Shown: positions 36,618-45,322 of the stretch, piece after piece
How the letters are laid out: the number at the start of each line of letters is the position of its first letter
Position numbering within the stretch: the stretch's first letter is position 1
From: Ulvibacter antarcticus
GTDB taxonomy: Bacteria > Bacteroidota > Bacteroidia > Flavobacteriales > Flavobacteriaceae
Assembly (NCBI RefSeq): GCF_003688405.1
Contig: NZ_REFC01000015.1
Location: 62,001 to 126,000, forward strand
Direction: 5' to 3'
DNA length: 64,000 nt
Translations under genes and position numbers: made by a program
Notes under the pieces: generated by a model
The model's input: the letters and a program-made list of their open reading frames with translations, nothing else
Database searches by the model: none
Told to the model about the DNA's origin: nothing

Positions 36618-36720
36618 ACTCTACCCTCCTCTCCTTCGGGGAGAAGACCGTAGGTCTGAATATCGAGTAAGCTTCCTCTCCCTCTGGGAGAGGACCGAGG
36701 TGAGGGCTTTTGAGTAACAC
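36618..36720. repeat. Double hairpin repeat between purE and the M3 peptidase gene
   Basis: CCTCTCCTTCGGGGAGA and CCTCTCCCTCTGGGAGAGG are two neighbouring short hairpins, followed by ACCGAGGTGAGGG and TTTT. The first lies just behind the purE stop. They may act as a terminator but look like dispersed repeats, related in shape to the CCTCCCCTT hairpin of the 82-bp array. Confidence 0.45.
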
Positions 36721-36772
36721 ACACGCTCATATCCCGAATTTTTAAATTTATCATTTTACATACATCATTATC

Positions 36773-38794
36773 ATGAAAAACCCCCTTTTACAAGCCTTTG
36801 ATACTGCACCGTTTTCAAAAATAAAAGACGAACATTTTTTACCGGCAATCAAAGAACTCATCACTACAACCAAGTCCGAAATTGACTCGATTACGGCAAA
36901 CCCTGAGACTCCTACTTTCGAAAATACAGTGGAAGCACTTGAAAATACCGGAGCCCAATTGGATAGAGCTACTAGCATTTTCTTTAATCTAAACAGTGCC
37001 GAAACCAATGATAACATCCAAAAGATTGCACAGGAAGTTTCGCCTATGCTTTCAGATTTTGGTAATGATATTTTATTGAATGAAGCGCTATTCAAACGAG
37101 TGAAAGAAGTATATGATAAAAAAGATTCGCTTCAGTTAAACACCGAACAAGAAACGCTTCTTGATAAGCAGTACAAAAGTTTTTCAAGAAATGGTGCAAA
37201 TCTTTCCGAAGCGCAGAAAAAAAAACTTCGCAAAATTGATGCAGATCTTTCCAAGATAAAACTCACTTTCGGAGAAAACATATTGGCCGAAACCAATAAA
37301 TTCGAAATGCTTATTACCGATAAAAATGATCTTTCCGGACTTCCTGAAGGTACAATTGAAGCTGCTTCTCAGGCTGCCACTGAAAAAGAAAAAAAAGGTT
37401 GGTTATTTACTTTAGACTATCCTAGCTATGTTCCATTCATGACCTATGCAGATAATCGCGAACTTCGGAAACGTATGTCGCTTGCATTTGGTGCGAGGGG
37501 ATTTCAAGGAGATAAATTAGACAACCAAGCAAACGTATTGAGTATTGCCAATTTAAGACATCAGAGGGCTCAATTATTAGGTTATAAAAGTCACGCACAC
37601 TTTGTTTTGGAAGAACGCATGGCCGAAACACCGCAAAAAGTACAAACTTTTCTGAACGAATTGCTGGAAAAAGCAAAACCTGCCGCAGAAAAAGAATTCG
37701 AAACATTGGAAGCGTTCGCAATGGATCTCGACGGGATTGATCATTTGCAAAAATGGGATGGCGGTTATTATTCAGAAAAACTAAAACAAAAGCTTTTCGA
37801 TCTTGATGATGAACAACTAAAACCATATTTCGAACTGAAAAATGTGATCGATGGTGTTTTTGAAGTGGCAGAAAAGTTATTTGGAATCAGACTTGAGGAA
37901 GTACATGATATCGATAAATATCATCCCGATGTAAAAACGTATCGTGTTACAGATACTGAGGGAACTTTAGTGGCTATATTTTATGCAGATTTCCACCCAA
38001 GACCCGGAAAGAGAGGTGGTGCCTGGATGACTTCATTTAAACCTCAACAGATTATAGATGAGGTGAACGATCGCCCACATGTATCTATTGTATGTAATTT
38101 CACCAAACCTACTGCCAGTAAACCTTCTTTATTAACGTTTAATGAGGTAACCACTTTATTTCATGAGTTTGGACATGCGCTACATGGCATGCTCGCAAAT
38201 ACTACTTATAAAGGTCTTAGTGGTACCAGTGTTTATTGGGATTTCGTAGAACTTCCAAGTCAGATTTTAGAGAACTGGTGTTACGAAAAAGAAACCTTAG
38301 AGTTATTCGCCAAACATTACAAAACGGGCAAAGTAATTCCTATGGAATTAATCACAAAGATTAAGAAATCGGCAACTTTTCAAGAAGGAATGCAAACGCT
38401 GCGCCAATTGAGTTTTGGAATGTTGGATATGAGCTGGCACGGTGCCGATCCTTCAAAAATAAAAGATGTAAAAGCATTTGAAGAGAACGCATTTGCAAAT
38501 ACTAAGCTATATCCTGATGTGGATGAAAATTGTATGAGTACTTCCTTTCTTCATATTTTCCAGGGAGGTTATTCGGCAGGGTACTATAGTTATAAATGGG
38601 CTGAAGTTTTGGACGCGGACGCTTTCGCTTATTTTAAACAAGAAGGAATATTCAACAAACAGGTTGCTGATAAGTTCAAAAACTACGTACTCTCTCAGGG
38701 AGGCACACAAGATCCGATGGATTTATATGTGAAATTTAGAGGTCAGAAACCCAATCCGGATGCGCTTTTAAAACGAGCAGGATTATTAAAATAA
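36773..38794 (+). CDS. M3 family oligopeptidase
   Basis: 673 residues, a zinc metallopeptidase of the oligopeptidase A/dipeptidyl carboxypeptidase type. The zinc motif is HEFGH (residues 464-468), and downstream glutamate is in DFVELPSQILENW. The region ADFHPRPGKRGGAWM is typical of the Dcp/PrlC group. No signal peptide is seen, so it acts in the cytoplasm on short peptides, such as those left by other proteases. A strong bidirectional terminator follows. Confidence 0.93.
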   Translation: MKNPLLQAFDTAPFSKIKDEHFLPAIKELITTTKSEIDSITANPETPTFENTVEALENTGAQLDRATSIFFNLNSAETNDNIQKIAQEVSPMLSDFGNDILLNEALFKRVKEVYDKKDSLQLNTEQETLLDKQYKSFSRNGANLSEAQKKKLRKIDADLSKIKLTFGENILAETNKFEMLITDKNDLSGLPEGTIEAASQAATEKEKKGWLFTLDYPSYVPFMTYADNRELRKRMSLAFGARGFQGDKLDNQANVLSIANLRHQRAQLLGYKSHAHFVLEERMAETPQKVQTFLNELLEKAKPAAEKEFETLEAFAMDLDGIDHLQKWDGGYYSEKLKQKLFDLDDEQLKPYFELKNVIDGVFEVAEKLFGIRLEEVHDIDKYHPDVKTYRVTDTEGTLVAIFYADFHPRPGKRGGAWMTSFKPQQIIDEVNDRPHVSIVCNFTKPTASKPSLLTFNEVTTLFHEFGHALHGMLANTTYKGLSGTSVYWDFVELPSQILENWCYEKETLELFAKHYKTGKVIPMELITKIKKSATFQEGMQTLRQLSFGMLDMSWHGADPSKIKDVKAFEENAFANTKLYPDVDENCMSTSFLHIFQGGYSAGYYSYKWAEVLDADAFAYFKQEGIFNKQVADKFKNYVLSQGGTQDPMDLYVKFRGQKPNPDALLKRAGLLK

Positions 38795-38800
38795 TATACT

Positions 38801-38835
38801 AAAAAAGCCTCCTGAATTATACAGGAGGCTTTTTT
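38801..38835. terminator. Bidirectional intrinsic terminator
   Basis: AAAAAAGCCTCCTG (38801-38814) and CAGGAGGCTTTTTT (38822-38835) form an 8-bp GC-rich stem with A- and T-runs on both sides. It separates the convergent M3 and M28 peptidase genes. Confidence 0.9.
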
Positions 38836-38853
38836 CTTACGGTAATTAATTAT

Positions 38854-40305
38854 CTATTTTACCACAATCTTTTTTGACACTAAAGTATTGTTTTCCGTCA
38901 CGAAGGAAGCTACATATATTCCCGCGCTCACATTTTGAAGAGAGACTGTTCCTATGTTCGAACTAACACTTGTTTCCATGCTAGTTTTTCCTAACATATC
39001 ATATAATCTAAGGCTTGTAAAACTTCTACCAGTAGCCTCTAAGTTATATTCTAAATTACCATTATCTACAATAAGTGTTATCGTATCTGCAAGGTGCTCA
39101 TCGACACTAAGATTGCCACTTTTTGCGGTTTCTATAAGATATTCTATGCAAAGTTTTGTGAATTTCGCTGCGTGATCTGCAGTTCCGGATACACTAAAAG
39201 TATCGTCAGGAGTGTGAATGTTAGGGTTGTGTTGCCCAAAATTTGCTTCAAAAGGAAATGAAGCCATATACCCTTCATTGGTCCAACTTGCATGGTCTGA
39301 ACAACCGTAATTACACAAAGAGGTACTGTATGAAATCTGGTGAGGACCAGATGCATTATAATGATCTGCAAGTTGCATTAAAAATGAATTCAGTGTACCA
39401 CTCGTATGATCGGTGATAAATGAAATATCATTCGCCGATCCGTTATAGTTTGTCATGTCGAACTGTACGGCAGAAATAACATCTACTCCATTATTACTAT
39501 ATTCTTGGGCAATCTCACCAGAGCCTACCAATCCAATTTCTTCAGCTGCATAAGCCATAAATTCTATCGTTCTTGCCGGTACAAAACCAACCTCAAACAA
39601 TGTACGAGCAGCTTCAGTTATAGTGGAAATTCCGGAGGCATCATCATCCGCTCCAGGCGCATCGTTATTTCCTTGATTAGAAGTAGAATCTAAATGACCT
39701 CCAACAATAACAAACTCCAATGGCTCTTCACTTCCTTCAATGGTCATTATCACAGATGGCATGTTTGTACCACTATGATTATACAAACGAACACTCACAT
39801 CTGTTCTTCCAGCATCTGCCGCCATAGTTTCCCATTTCGTCTTTAAATCCTCCGCAGCCTGTGTTGCAGAAGCTCGGTTGTGATAACGTGTGCCATAATT
39901 CTGAAGTTCCAAAATTTGATCTTCAATATTCTGTGTATTTACAAGATCTAATGCTGCATTTACGATGGCATCTTCGGAAATAGTAAAAGCACCCATCTTA
40001 TTACTTATTACTGGCTTGTCTTTGTGAATTGCCGCGATCGCATCTTCTGCCGAAGCTTTGTAGATATATCCAGGTCCATGAACCAACACCTTTTCATGCA
40101 CATAATGTCCTGCTTCCGGTGTTAAATACACAGCAGCTTCATTTCTTCTTTCAGCCAGGATTTCAATTCCGGCAGGCATGTCTTGTTTCAGTTCTTTCGC
40201 ATCCTGAAGTGACATAGTTGCATAGAAGTTTTTCGTTTCCTGAGCAGTGCTCAAAAATGCTACTAAAACAGTGACAATGAGCAATAATTGTTTCATTCTT
40301 TTCAT
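38854..40305 (-). CDS. Secreted M28 family aminopeptidase with type IX sorting domain
   Basis: 483 residues from the ATG at 40303-40305 (MKRMKQLLLIVTVLVAFLSTAQE, a good signal peptide). A pro-region (about 23-125) precedes the M28 zinc peptidase. Likely ligands are H204 (GGHLDS), D220 (PGADDDASG), E256 (AYAAEEIGLVG), D283 (QFDMTNY) and the His in NIHTPDDT. Residues 410-483 form a type IX sorting domain (FTSLRLYDMLGKTSM, GIYVASF, ending KKIVVK). The protein likely releases N-terminal amino acids outside the cell, and is a probable substrate of PorU, encoded in the same window. Confidence 0.92.
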   Translation of the reverse strand: MKRMKQLLLIVTVLVAFLSTAQETKNFYATMSLQDAKELKQDMPAGIEILAERRNEAAVYLTPEAGHYVHEKVLVHGPGYIYKASAEDAIAAIHKDKPVISNKMGAFTISEDAIVNAALDLVNTQNIEDQILELQNYGTRYHNRASATQAAEDLKTKWETMAADAGRTDVSVRLYNHSGTNMPSVIMTIEGSEEPLEFVIVGGHLDSTSNQGNNDAPGADDDASGISTITEAARTLFEVGFVPARTIEFMAYAAEEIGLVGSGEIAQEYSNNGVDVISAVQFDMTNYNGSANDISFITDHTSGTLNSFLMQLADHYNASGPHQISYSTSLCNYGCSDHASWTNEGYMASFPFEANFGQHNPNIHTPDDTFSVSGTADHAAKFTKLCIEYLIETAKSGNLSVDEHLADTITLIVDNGNLEYNLEATGRSFTSLRLYDMLGKTSMETSVSSNIGTVSLQNVSAGIYVASFVTENNTLVSKKIVVK

Positions 40306-40401
40306 GATATTTTTTTTAATCGATTCAAATTTAAGTAGAATAATATGTTTAGTTGAAAAAATCATTAGTTATTTATCTTTCAGAAAGTATACTATTTATG
40401 A

Positions 40402-40429
40402 TTTGCTTTGTAAAACTTTACTATTTTTG
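40402..40429 (+). promoter_or_regulatory. Predicted promoter of the ECF sigma gene
   Basis: TTTG (40402-40405) and TATTTTTG (40422-40429) with a 16-base spacer fit the Bacteroidota consensus, although the spacer is short. The box ends five bases before the first ATG. This supports either a leaderless message or initiation at the second ATG (40453). Confidence 0.45.
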
Positions 40430-40434
40430 AATAA

Positions 40435-41007
40435 ATGACGAGAAGAAAGGCTATGTCTTCAGAAAAATTATTCCCGAATACATGGGTAGACCGATATTCG
40501 GACTATCTCTATAACTATACTATTGTTCGTGTAAATGATCATGAAGTGACACAGGATTTAATTTCCGAAACTTTCCTGGCGGGTTTAAAGTCGAAGGATA
40601 ATTTTAAAGGAGAGGCTTCCGAGCGTACGTGGCTTATTTCAATTTTAAAAAGAAAGATTATTGATCATTATCGGAAGATCAATTCCAGAAAAGGAAAAGC
40701 CGAAGTGCGAATGTCTTACAACAGCGATGAGGCCGAAGGCGATTGGTTGGAAGAACGCGTAAGTGACCCTTTCGATAAAACAGCGGAAGATCGTTTAGAA
40801 AATGAAGAACTTGGTCTGGCAATCTTAAATTGTCTGGACAAATTAAATGACAAGCAAGCTACAATATTTAAGCTGAAAACTATTGACAATTTCGACACAG
40901 AGGCAATCTGTAATGAATTCAATATCACAGCGTCTAATCTTTGGGTTATAATACATCGCGCCAGAAAATCAATGGCCGAGTGCCTGGAAGAAAATTGGTT
41001 AAATTAA
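40435..41007 (+). CDS. ECF-type RNA polymerase sigma factor
   Basis: 190 residues from the first ATG, or 184 from the second (MSSEKLFPNTWVDRY, ATG at 40453). Region 2 has YLYNYTIVRVNDHEVTQDLI and ERTWLISILKRKIIDHYRK. Region 4 has CLDKLNDKQATIFKLKTI and an HTH in EFNITASNLWVIIHRARKSM. It reads as one of the small group of sigma factors paired with a tiny Cys-containing protein. The partner gene starts two bases after the stop. Target promoters are not known. Confidence 0.9.
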   Translation: MTRRKAMSSEKLFPNTWVDRYSDYLYNYTIVRVNDHEVTQDLISETFLAGLKSKDNFKGEASERTWLISILKRKIIDHYRKINSRKGKAEVRMSYNSDEAEGDWLEERVSDPFDKTAEDRLENEELGLAILNCLDKLNDKQATIFKLKTIDNFDTEAICNEFNITASNLWVIIHRARKSMAECLEENWLN

Positions 41008-41009
41008 TT

Positions 41010-41252
41010 ATGAGTTTATTTATGAAATGCGAAGAAGCTAATACTATTTGTGATAAAACACAATATAAAGAAGCGACATTGTGGGAAAAAATCAAACTGA
41101 ATATACACCTTATCTGGTGTTCATTTTGCCGAAAATATACTCGGAGTAATGCAAAACTTACTAAAGTGATGAGAGATTCCGATCTCAAGACTATGCCTAT
41201 TAGTGATAAGGAAGCGCTAAAGGAGCGGTTACAAAAGGAAATGCAGAAGTAA
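41010..41252 (+). CDS. Small putative zinc-binding anti-sigma protein
   Basis: 80 residues (MSLFMKCEEANTICDKTQYK ...). It has MKCEEANTICDK and LIWCSFCRKY, a C-x(n)-H-x3-C-x2-C pattern of a zf-HC2-like anti-sigma fold (H and C in HLIWCSFC). No transmembrane segment is present, which is unusual as typical anti-sigma factors have one. Two bases separate it from the sigma gene, so co-translation is likely. Anti-sigma action is inferred from position and Cys pattern. Its last 24 bases overlap the convergent next gene. Confidence 0.75.
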   Translation: MSLFMKCEEANTICDKTQYKEATLWEKIKLNIHLIWCSFCRKYTRSNAKLTKVMRDSDLKTMPISDKEALKERLQKEMQK

Positions 41253-42053
41253 ACTAAGAATCCCGAACCAAATTATAGGAATACCCTCCACCCAGAAAGA
41301 CGCGAAATATCTGGTTTGTTTTTTTTCTGAAAGCACTAAAAATCCTCCCATCAATATACATATCGCAATTAAACTCACTAGATGCGCGATTGATATTTCA
41401 TCTTTAAATCCTTCCAAAATAATGGTTACGGTTAGAAAAAATATGCCAAGTAATTTCGCTTTACGTTCTCCTAATTGCTGCGGAAGGGTTTTAAGGTAAA
41501 CCGCATCATATAAAAGATCCCGAATTTCGAAGGGTAGCGTTAACACTATCACCATTAAAAATCTCTGAAAAAAACTTAGCCAACAATCGGTAGTAATTTG
41601 CATCTTGGCTTCAGCCATAGGAACAAACACTGTTACTCCCGCCCATACCAATGCTACCACGAAAATTTTTAATCCGCCGAAAGTTCTTAAATTTTTCCGC
41701 TTCAGAAGTGGTACAGCATACAAAAAAGTAAGTAGTCCGAATGCTCCTAATACTAAGAGCGTATCTAGGGCTACATGAAACATAAAAAACAGTAACAATC
41801 CGAAGCAAATAAAAGAAAACACTTGAATAACTTTAAGTGAATTTGTAAGCGACCGATGATGAAGCCCCGCAACACTCGCATATTTTACAAAATTATAGGC
41901 TGAAATGGTGCCAAATAATAAAAGGGCCCAAAGTGAAAAAGAAATTTTCAAATCGTACTCTAAAAGAGTAATTCCAACCAATGAAAGTACTGCAAATGTT
42001 ACATGGATACTCGCGTTTATATAAAAAGAAAATAGCCAATTTAGGTACTTCAT
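41229..42053 (-). CDS. UbiA-like integral membrane protein
   Basis: 274 residues with about eight or nine transmembrane helices. The second aspartate motif of UbiA prenyltransferases is recognisable (LPFEIRDLLYDAVYLKTLPQQLG, matching D-x3-D then K-T-L-P), while the first motif NDxxD is replaced by YNFVKYAS. A prenyltransferase fold without the usual first metal site is therefore suggested. The family is common in flavobacteria but, as far as I know, without function. It ends inside the small partner gene of the sigma factor on the other strand. Confidence 0.65.
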   Translation of the reverse strand: MKYLNWLFSFYINASIHVTFAVLSLVGITLLEYDLKISFSLWALLLFGTISAYNFVKYASVAGLHHRSLTNSLKVIQVFSFICFGLLLFFMFHVALDTLLVLGAFGLLTFLYAVPLLKRKNLRTFGGLKIFVVALVWAGVTVFVPMAEAKMQITTDCWLSFFQRFLMVIVLTLPFEIRDLLYDAVYLKTLPQQLGERKAKLLGIFFLTVTIILEGFKDEISIAHLVSLIAICILMGGFLVLSEKKQTRYFASFWVEGIPIIWFGILSLLLHFLL

Positions 42054-42150
42054 TATATAAAAATAACCAAACTGTTCATAACCTCGACATTTAGTTAAAA
42101 AATAGTGCAGTTGATAGTTTCAAAAGTATAATTTTTAGCATTTTAAATTG

Positions 42151-42158
42151 TAATTTTG
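42151..42158 (+). promoter_or_regulatory. Probable -7 box of gcvP
   Basis: TAATTTTG fits the Bacteroidota TAnnTTTG consensus. It would start transcription near 42165, giving a 5' leader of about 110 nt before gcvP. A TTTG at the -33 place is not present. Confidence 0.4.
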
Positions 42159-42168
42159 CAACCTGATT

Positions 42169-42270
42169 AAGTCCGTTATATGTGTGATGGAATTGATCAA
42201 AAAAAAGTCAATTAATTAAACGTATCCCGACTGGGTCGATATAGACCCTCTGCGGACTTGAAGTACACAT
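42169..42270 (+). promoter_or_regulatory. Possible folded leader of gcvP
   Basis: AAGTCCG (42169-42175) is complementary to CGGACTT (42253-42259). ATGTGT (42180-42185) is complementary to ACACAT (42265-42270). The order 1-2-1'-2' is that of a pseudoknot. GGGTC-GATATA-GACCC (42233-42248) forms a hairpin in between. ACACAT ends four bases before the gcvP ATG. The fold could mask translation start. Chance pairings of this length are not rare in 110 nt, so support is modest; known glycine riboswitch signatures are not seen. Confidence 0.35.
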
Positions 42271-42274
42271 CTTT

Positions 42275-45124
42275 ATGAATACAGATTCTTTTGCCTTACG
42301 CCATATTGGTCCTCGTAGAAGCGACCTTCCTGAAATGTTGAAAACCGTCGGAGTTGACTCCATGGAACAACTTATTTTTGAAACAATACCAGATGATATT
42401 CGCCTAAAAGGAGACATCGTATTAGACAAGGCACTTAGTGAAAATGAGTACCTCGAGCATATTACAGAACTCGCTTCGAAAAACCGTGTTTTTAAAACCT
42501 ATATCGGCTTGGGCTATAATCAGTCATTTACACCGCCTGTGATTCAACGTAATATCTTAGAAAATCCGGGTTGGTATACCGCTTATACTCCTTATCAGGC
42601 AGAAATTGCCCAGGGAAGGTTGGAAGCTCTTTTAAATTTCCAAACCATGGTGGTAGATCTTACAGGAATGGAACTAGCAAATGCTTCATTATTAGATGAA
42701 GCTACTGCGGCAGCTGAAGCTATGGCTTTGTTATTCGCAGTACGTGAACGCGATCAGAAAAAGGACGATGTAGTGAAGTTTTTTGTTTCTGAAGAAATCC
42801 TTCCTCAAACCTTGTCATTATTAGAAACAAGATCTGAACCGCTAGGAATAGAATTGGTAGTAGGTAATCATGAAGCTTTCGATTTTTCTTCAGGTTTCTT
42901 CGGAATGATACTTCAATACCCGGGACGAACCGGTCGTGTCTATAATTATAAAGAAGTAATTGCCAAGGCCAAAGATGCTCAAATTAAAGTTGCAGTAGCA
43001 GCTGATATTTTAAGCTTGGTAAAACTTGAATCACCCGGAACTTTTGGAGCCGACGTTGTTGTTGGAACTACGCAACGTTTCGGAATTCCGTTAGGATACG
43101 GTGGTCCACACGCAGCTTATTTTGCGACCAAAGAAGAATACAAACGAAGCATTCCGGGAAGAATCATTGGTGTTACAAAAGACACCGATGGCAACCGTGC
43201 ATTGCGTATGGCTCTTCAAACTAGAGAGCAACATATAAAAAGAGACAAGGCAACATCAAACATCTGTACTGCTCAGGTTTTACTTGCGGTAATGGCCGGA
43301 ATGTATGCAGTGTATCACGGCCCAAGAGGGCTTATGAACATTGCAACTAATGTGCACAATTCTGCTGCAACATTGGCTGATTCATTGGAAAAACTAGGTT
43401 TTGAACAGCTTAATGAAACTTATTTTGACACTATAGCTATTAAAGCAGATCATTCTCAAGTTAGACAAATTGCAGAGAAGAAAGAGGTTAATTTTTATTA
43501 TTCAAATTCTAACACAGTTTCTATTTCAGTAAATGAAACTACTACAATTAAGGATTTAAACAGGATTGTTGCCATCTTTTCTGAAGTAGCAGGGAAAACG
43601 GCTTCAGAAATAACTGAATTAATTACAGGAAATAAAATTCCGAAGGAGGTAAACAGAAAGACAGAATTTTTAACCAATGAGGTTTTCAATTCATACCACA
43701 GTGAAACAGAATTAATGCGTTATATCAAGAAATTGGAGCGCAAAGATCTGTCGTTAAATCACTCCATGATATCTTTAGGATCCTGCACCATGAAATTGAA
43801 TGCAGCGGCCGAAATGTTACCATTAAGTGATCCTCAATGGGGAAATATGCACCCTTTTGTTCCTATAGAGCAAGCGGAAGGTTATCAGCAAATGCTGCAC
43901 AAACTGGAAGATCAACTTACCGAAATTACCGGTTTTGCAGGTACATCGCTTCAGCCTAATTCGGGAGCTCAAGGTGAATATGCAGGACTTATGGTAATAC
44001 GGGCTTATCATGAATCTAAAGGACAAGGACATCGTAACATTTGTTTAATTCCATCTTCTGCTCACGGTACAAATCCGGCCAGTGCAACTATGGCTGGGAT
44101 GAAGGTAATAGTGACAAAAGCTTCAGAAAATGGAAACATAGATGTAGAAGATCTTAGAGAAAAAGCGATCGAGCACAGGGACAATCTCTCTTGTTTAATG
44201 GTTACCTATCCTTCTACTCATGGCGTTTACGAATCGGCGATTAAAGAAATTACAAGTTTGATTCATGAAAATGGCGGACAGGTATATATGGATGGAGCAA
44301 ACATGAACGCACAGGTGGCACTTACTCATCCGGGAGCTATTGGCGCAGATGTTTGCCATTTAAATTTACATAAAACATTTGCAATTCCACATGGTGGTGG
44401 TGGTCCGGGAGTTGGCCCTATTTGTGTTGCAAAGCAACTTGTACCATTTTTGCCCGGAAACCCATTAATAAAATCTGGTGGCGAGAACGCTATTTCAGCA
44501 ATTTCTGCTGCTCCATGGGGAAGCTCATTAGCTTGCTTAATATCGTATGCTTATATTACGATGCTTGGAATGGAAGGATTGAAAAAGTCTACGCAATACG
44601 CAATATTGAACGCTAACTATATCAAGGAACGTTTGCATGGTCACTTCGACGTTTTATATACAGGAGAACGAGGTCGGGCAGCGCACGAAATGATTGTAGA
44701 CTGTCGTCCGTTTAAAGAAAATGGAATTGAAGTAACTGATATTGCAAAACGCTTAATGGATTATGGGTTTCATGCTCCAACAGTTTCTTTCCCTGTGGCG
44801 GGTACTTTAATGATAGAACCTACTGAAAGCGAAAGCAAGGCAGAATTGGATCGTTTTTGTGATGCTATGATAGCCATTCGAAAGGAGATCGATGCTTCAG
44901 ATAAAAATACAGAAAACAATATATTGAAAAATGCGCCGCATACCCTAGCAATGTTGACCGTTGATAATTGGGAGTTTCCATATAGCAGACAAGAGGCCGC
45001 TTTTCCACTTTCATATGTTTCAGAAAACAAATTCTGGCCTAGTGTTCGAAGAGTGGATGACGCGTATGGAGATCGGAATTTGGTTTGCAGTTGTGAGCCA
45101 ATTGAATCGTATATGGAAGCATAA
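42275..45124 (+). CDS. gcvP: Glycine dehydrogenase (decarboxylating), P protein
   Basis: 949 residues, homodimeric-type P protein of the glycine cleavage system, joining both halves in a single chain. The N-terminus MNTDSFALRHIGPRRSDLPEM and YTAYTPYQAEIAQGRLEALLNFQT mark the N-terminal domain; the PLP lysine is K700 in LNLHKTFAIPHGGGGPG; GSCTMKLNA and SSAHGTNPASATMAGM precede it. It decarboxylates glycine and passes the aminomethyl group to the H protein. gcvT and gcvH are not in the window. It is monocistronic by position. Confidence 0.97.
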   Translation: MNTDSFALRHIGPRRSDLPEMLKTVGVDSMEQLIFETIPDDIRLKGDIVLDKALSENEYLEHITELASKNRVFKTYIGLGYNQSFTPPVIQRNILENPGWYTAYTPYQAEIAQGRLEALLNFQTMVVDLTGMELANASLLDEATAAAEAMALLFAVRERDQKKDDVVKFFVSEEILPQTLSLLETRSEPLGIELVVGNHEAFDFSSGFFGMILQYPGRTGRVYNYKEVIAKAKDAQIKVAVAADILSLVKLESPGTFGADVVVGTTQRFGIPLGYGGPHAAYFATKEEYKRSIPGRIIGVTKDTDGNRALRMALQTREQHIKRDKATSNICTAQVLLAVMAGMYAVYHGPRGLMNIATNVHNSAATLADSLEKLGFEQLNETYFDTIAIKADHSQVRQIAEKKEVNFYYSNSNTVSISVNETTTIKDLNRIVAIFSEVAGKTASEITELITGNKIPKEVNRKTEFLTNEVFNSYHSETELMRYIKKLERKDLSLNHSMISLGSCTMKLNAAAEMLPLSDPQWGNMHPFVPIEQAEGYQQMLHKLEDQLTEITGFAGTSLQPNSGAQGEYAGLMVIRAYHESKGQGHRNICLIPSSAHGTNPASATMAGMKVIVTKASENGNIDVEDLREKAIEHRDNLSCLMVTYPSTHGVYESAIKEITSLIHENGGQVYMDGANMNAQVALTHPGAIGADVCHLNLHKTFAIPHGGGGPGVGPICVAKQLVPFLPGNPLIKSGGENAISAISAAPWGSSLACLISYAYITMLGMEGLKKSTQYAILNANYIKERLHGHFDVLYTGERGRAAHEMIVDCRPFKENGIEVTDIAKRLMDYGFHAPTVSFPVAGTLMIEPTESESKAELDRFCDAMIAIRKEIDASDKNTENNILKNAPHTLAMLTVDNWEFPYSRQEAAFPLSYVSENKFWPSVRRVDDAYGDRNLVCSCEPIESYMEA

Positions 45125-45322
45125 TTATTTGTTGTGCATTTATAAAAATTGATTTGCTAGAGTAACTTTAAATTTATTGTAATTTGATTTTTATTGGTCG
45201 AATTTTAACAAATTCTGAATTAAAGCTGGTTATTTTTAAGAATTTAGTAATTTGTTAAAGTTTCTTTATTACATGGATTGTCGGCTAAGCAGTTTTACTT
45301 ACATTTAAATAAAATTTTTACA

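Noticed and set aside
42159-42274. Glycine riboswitch before gcvP
   Set aside because: The conserved GGAGAG and CCGAAGG-type blocks of that class are absent.
45278-45322. TTG start upstream of the KAS III ATG
   Set aside because: The extra 15 residues do not match the family, while MGVTITGVGSYIP at 45323 is the standard start.
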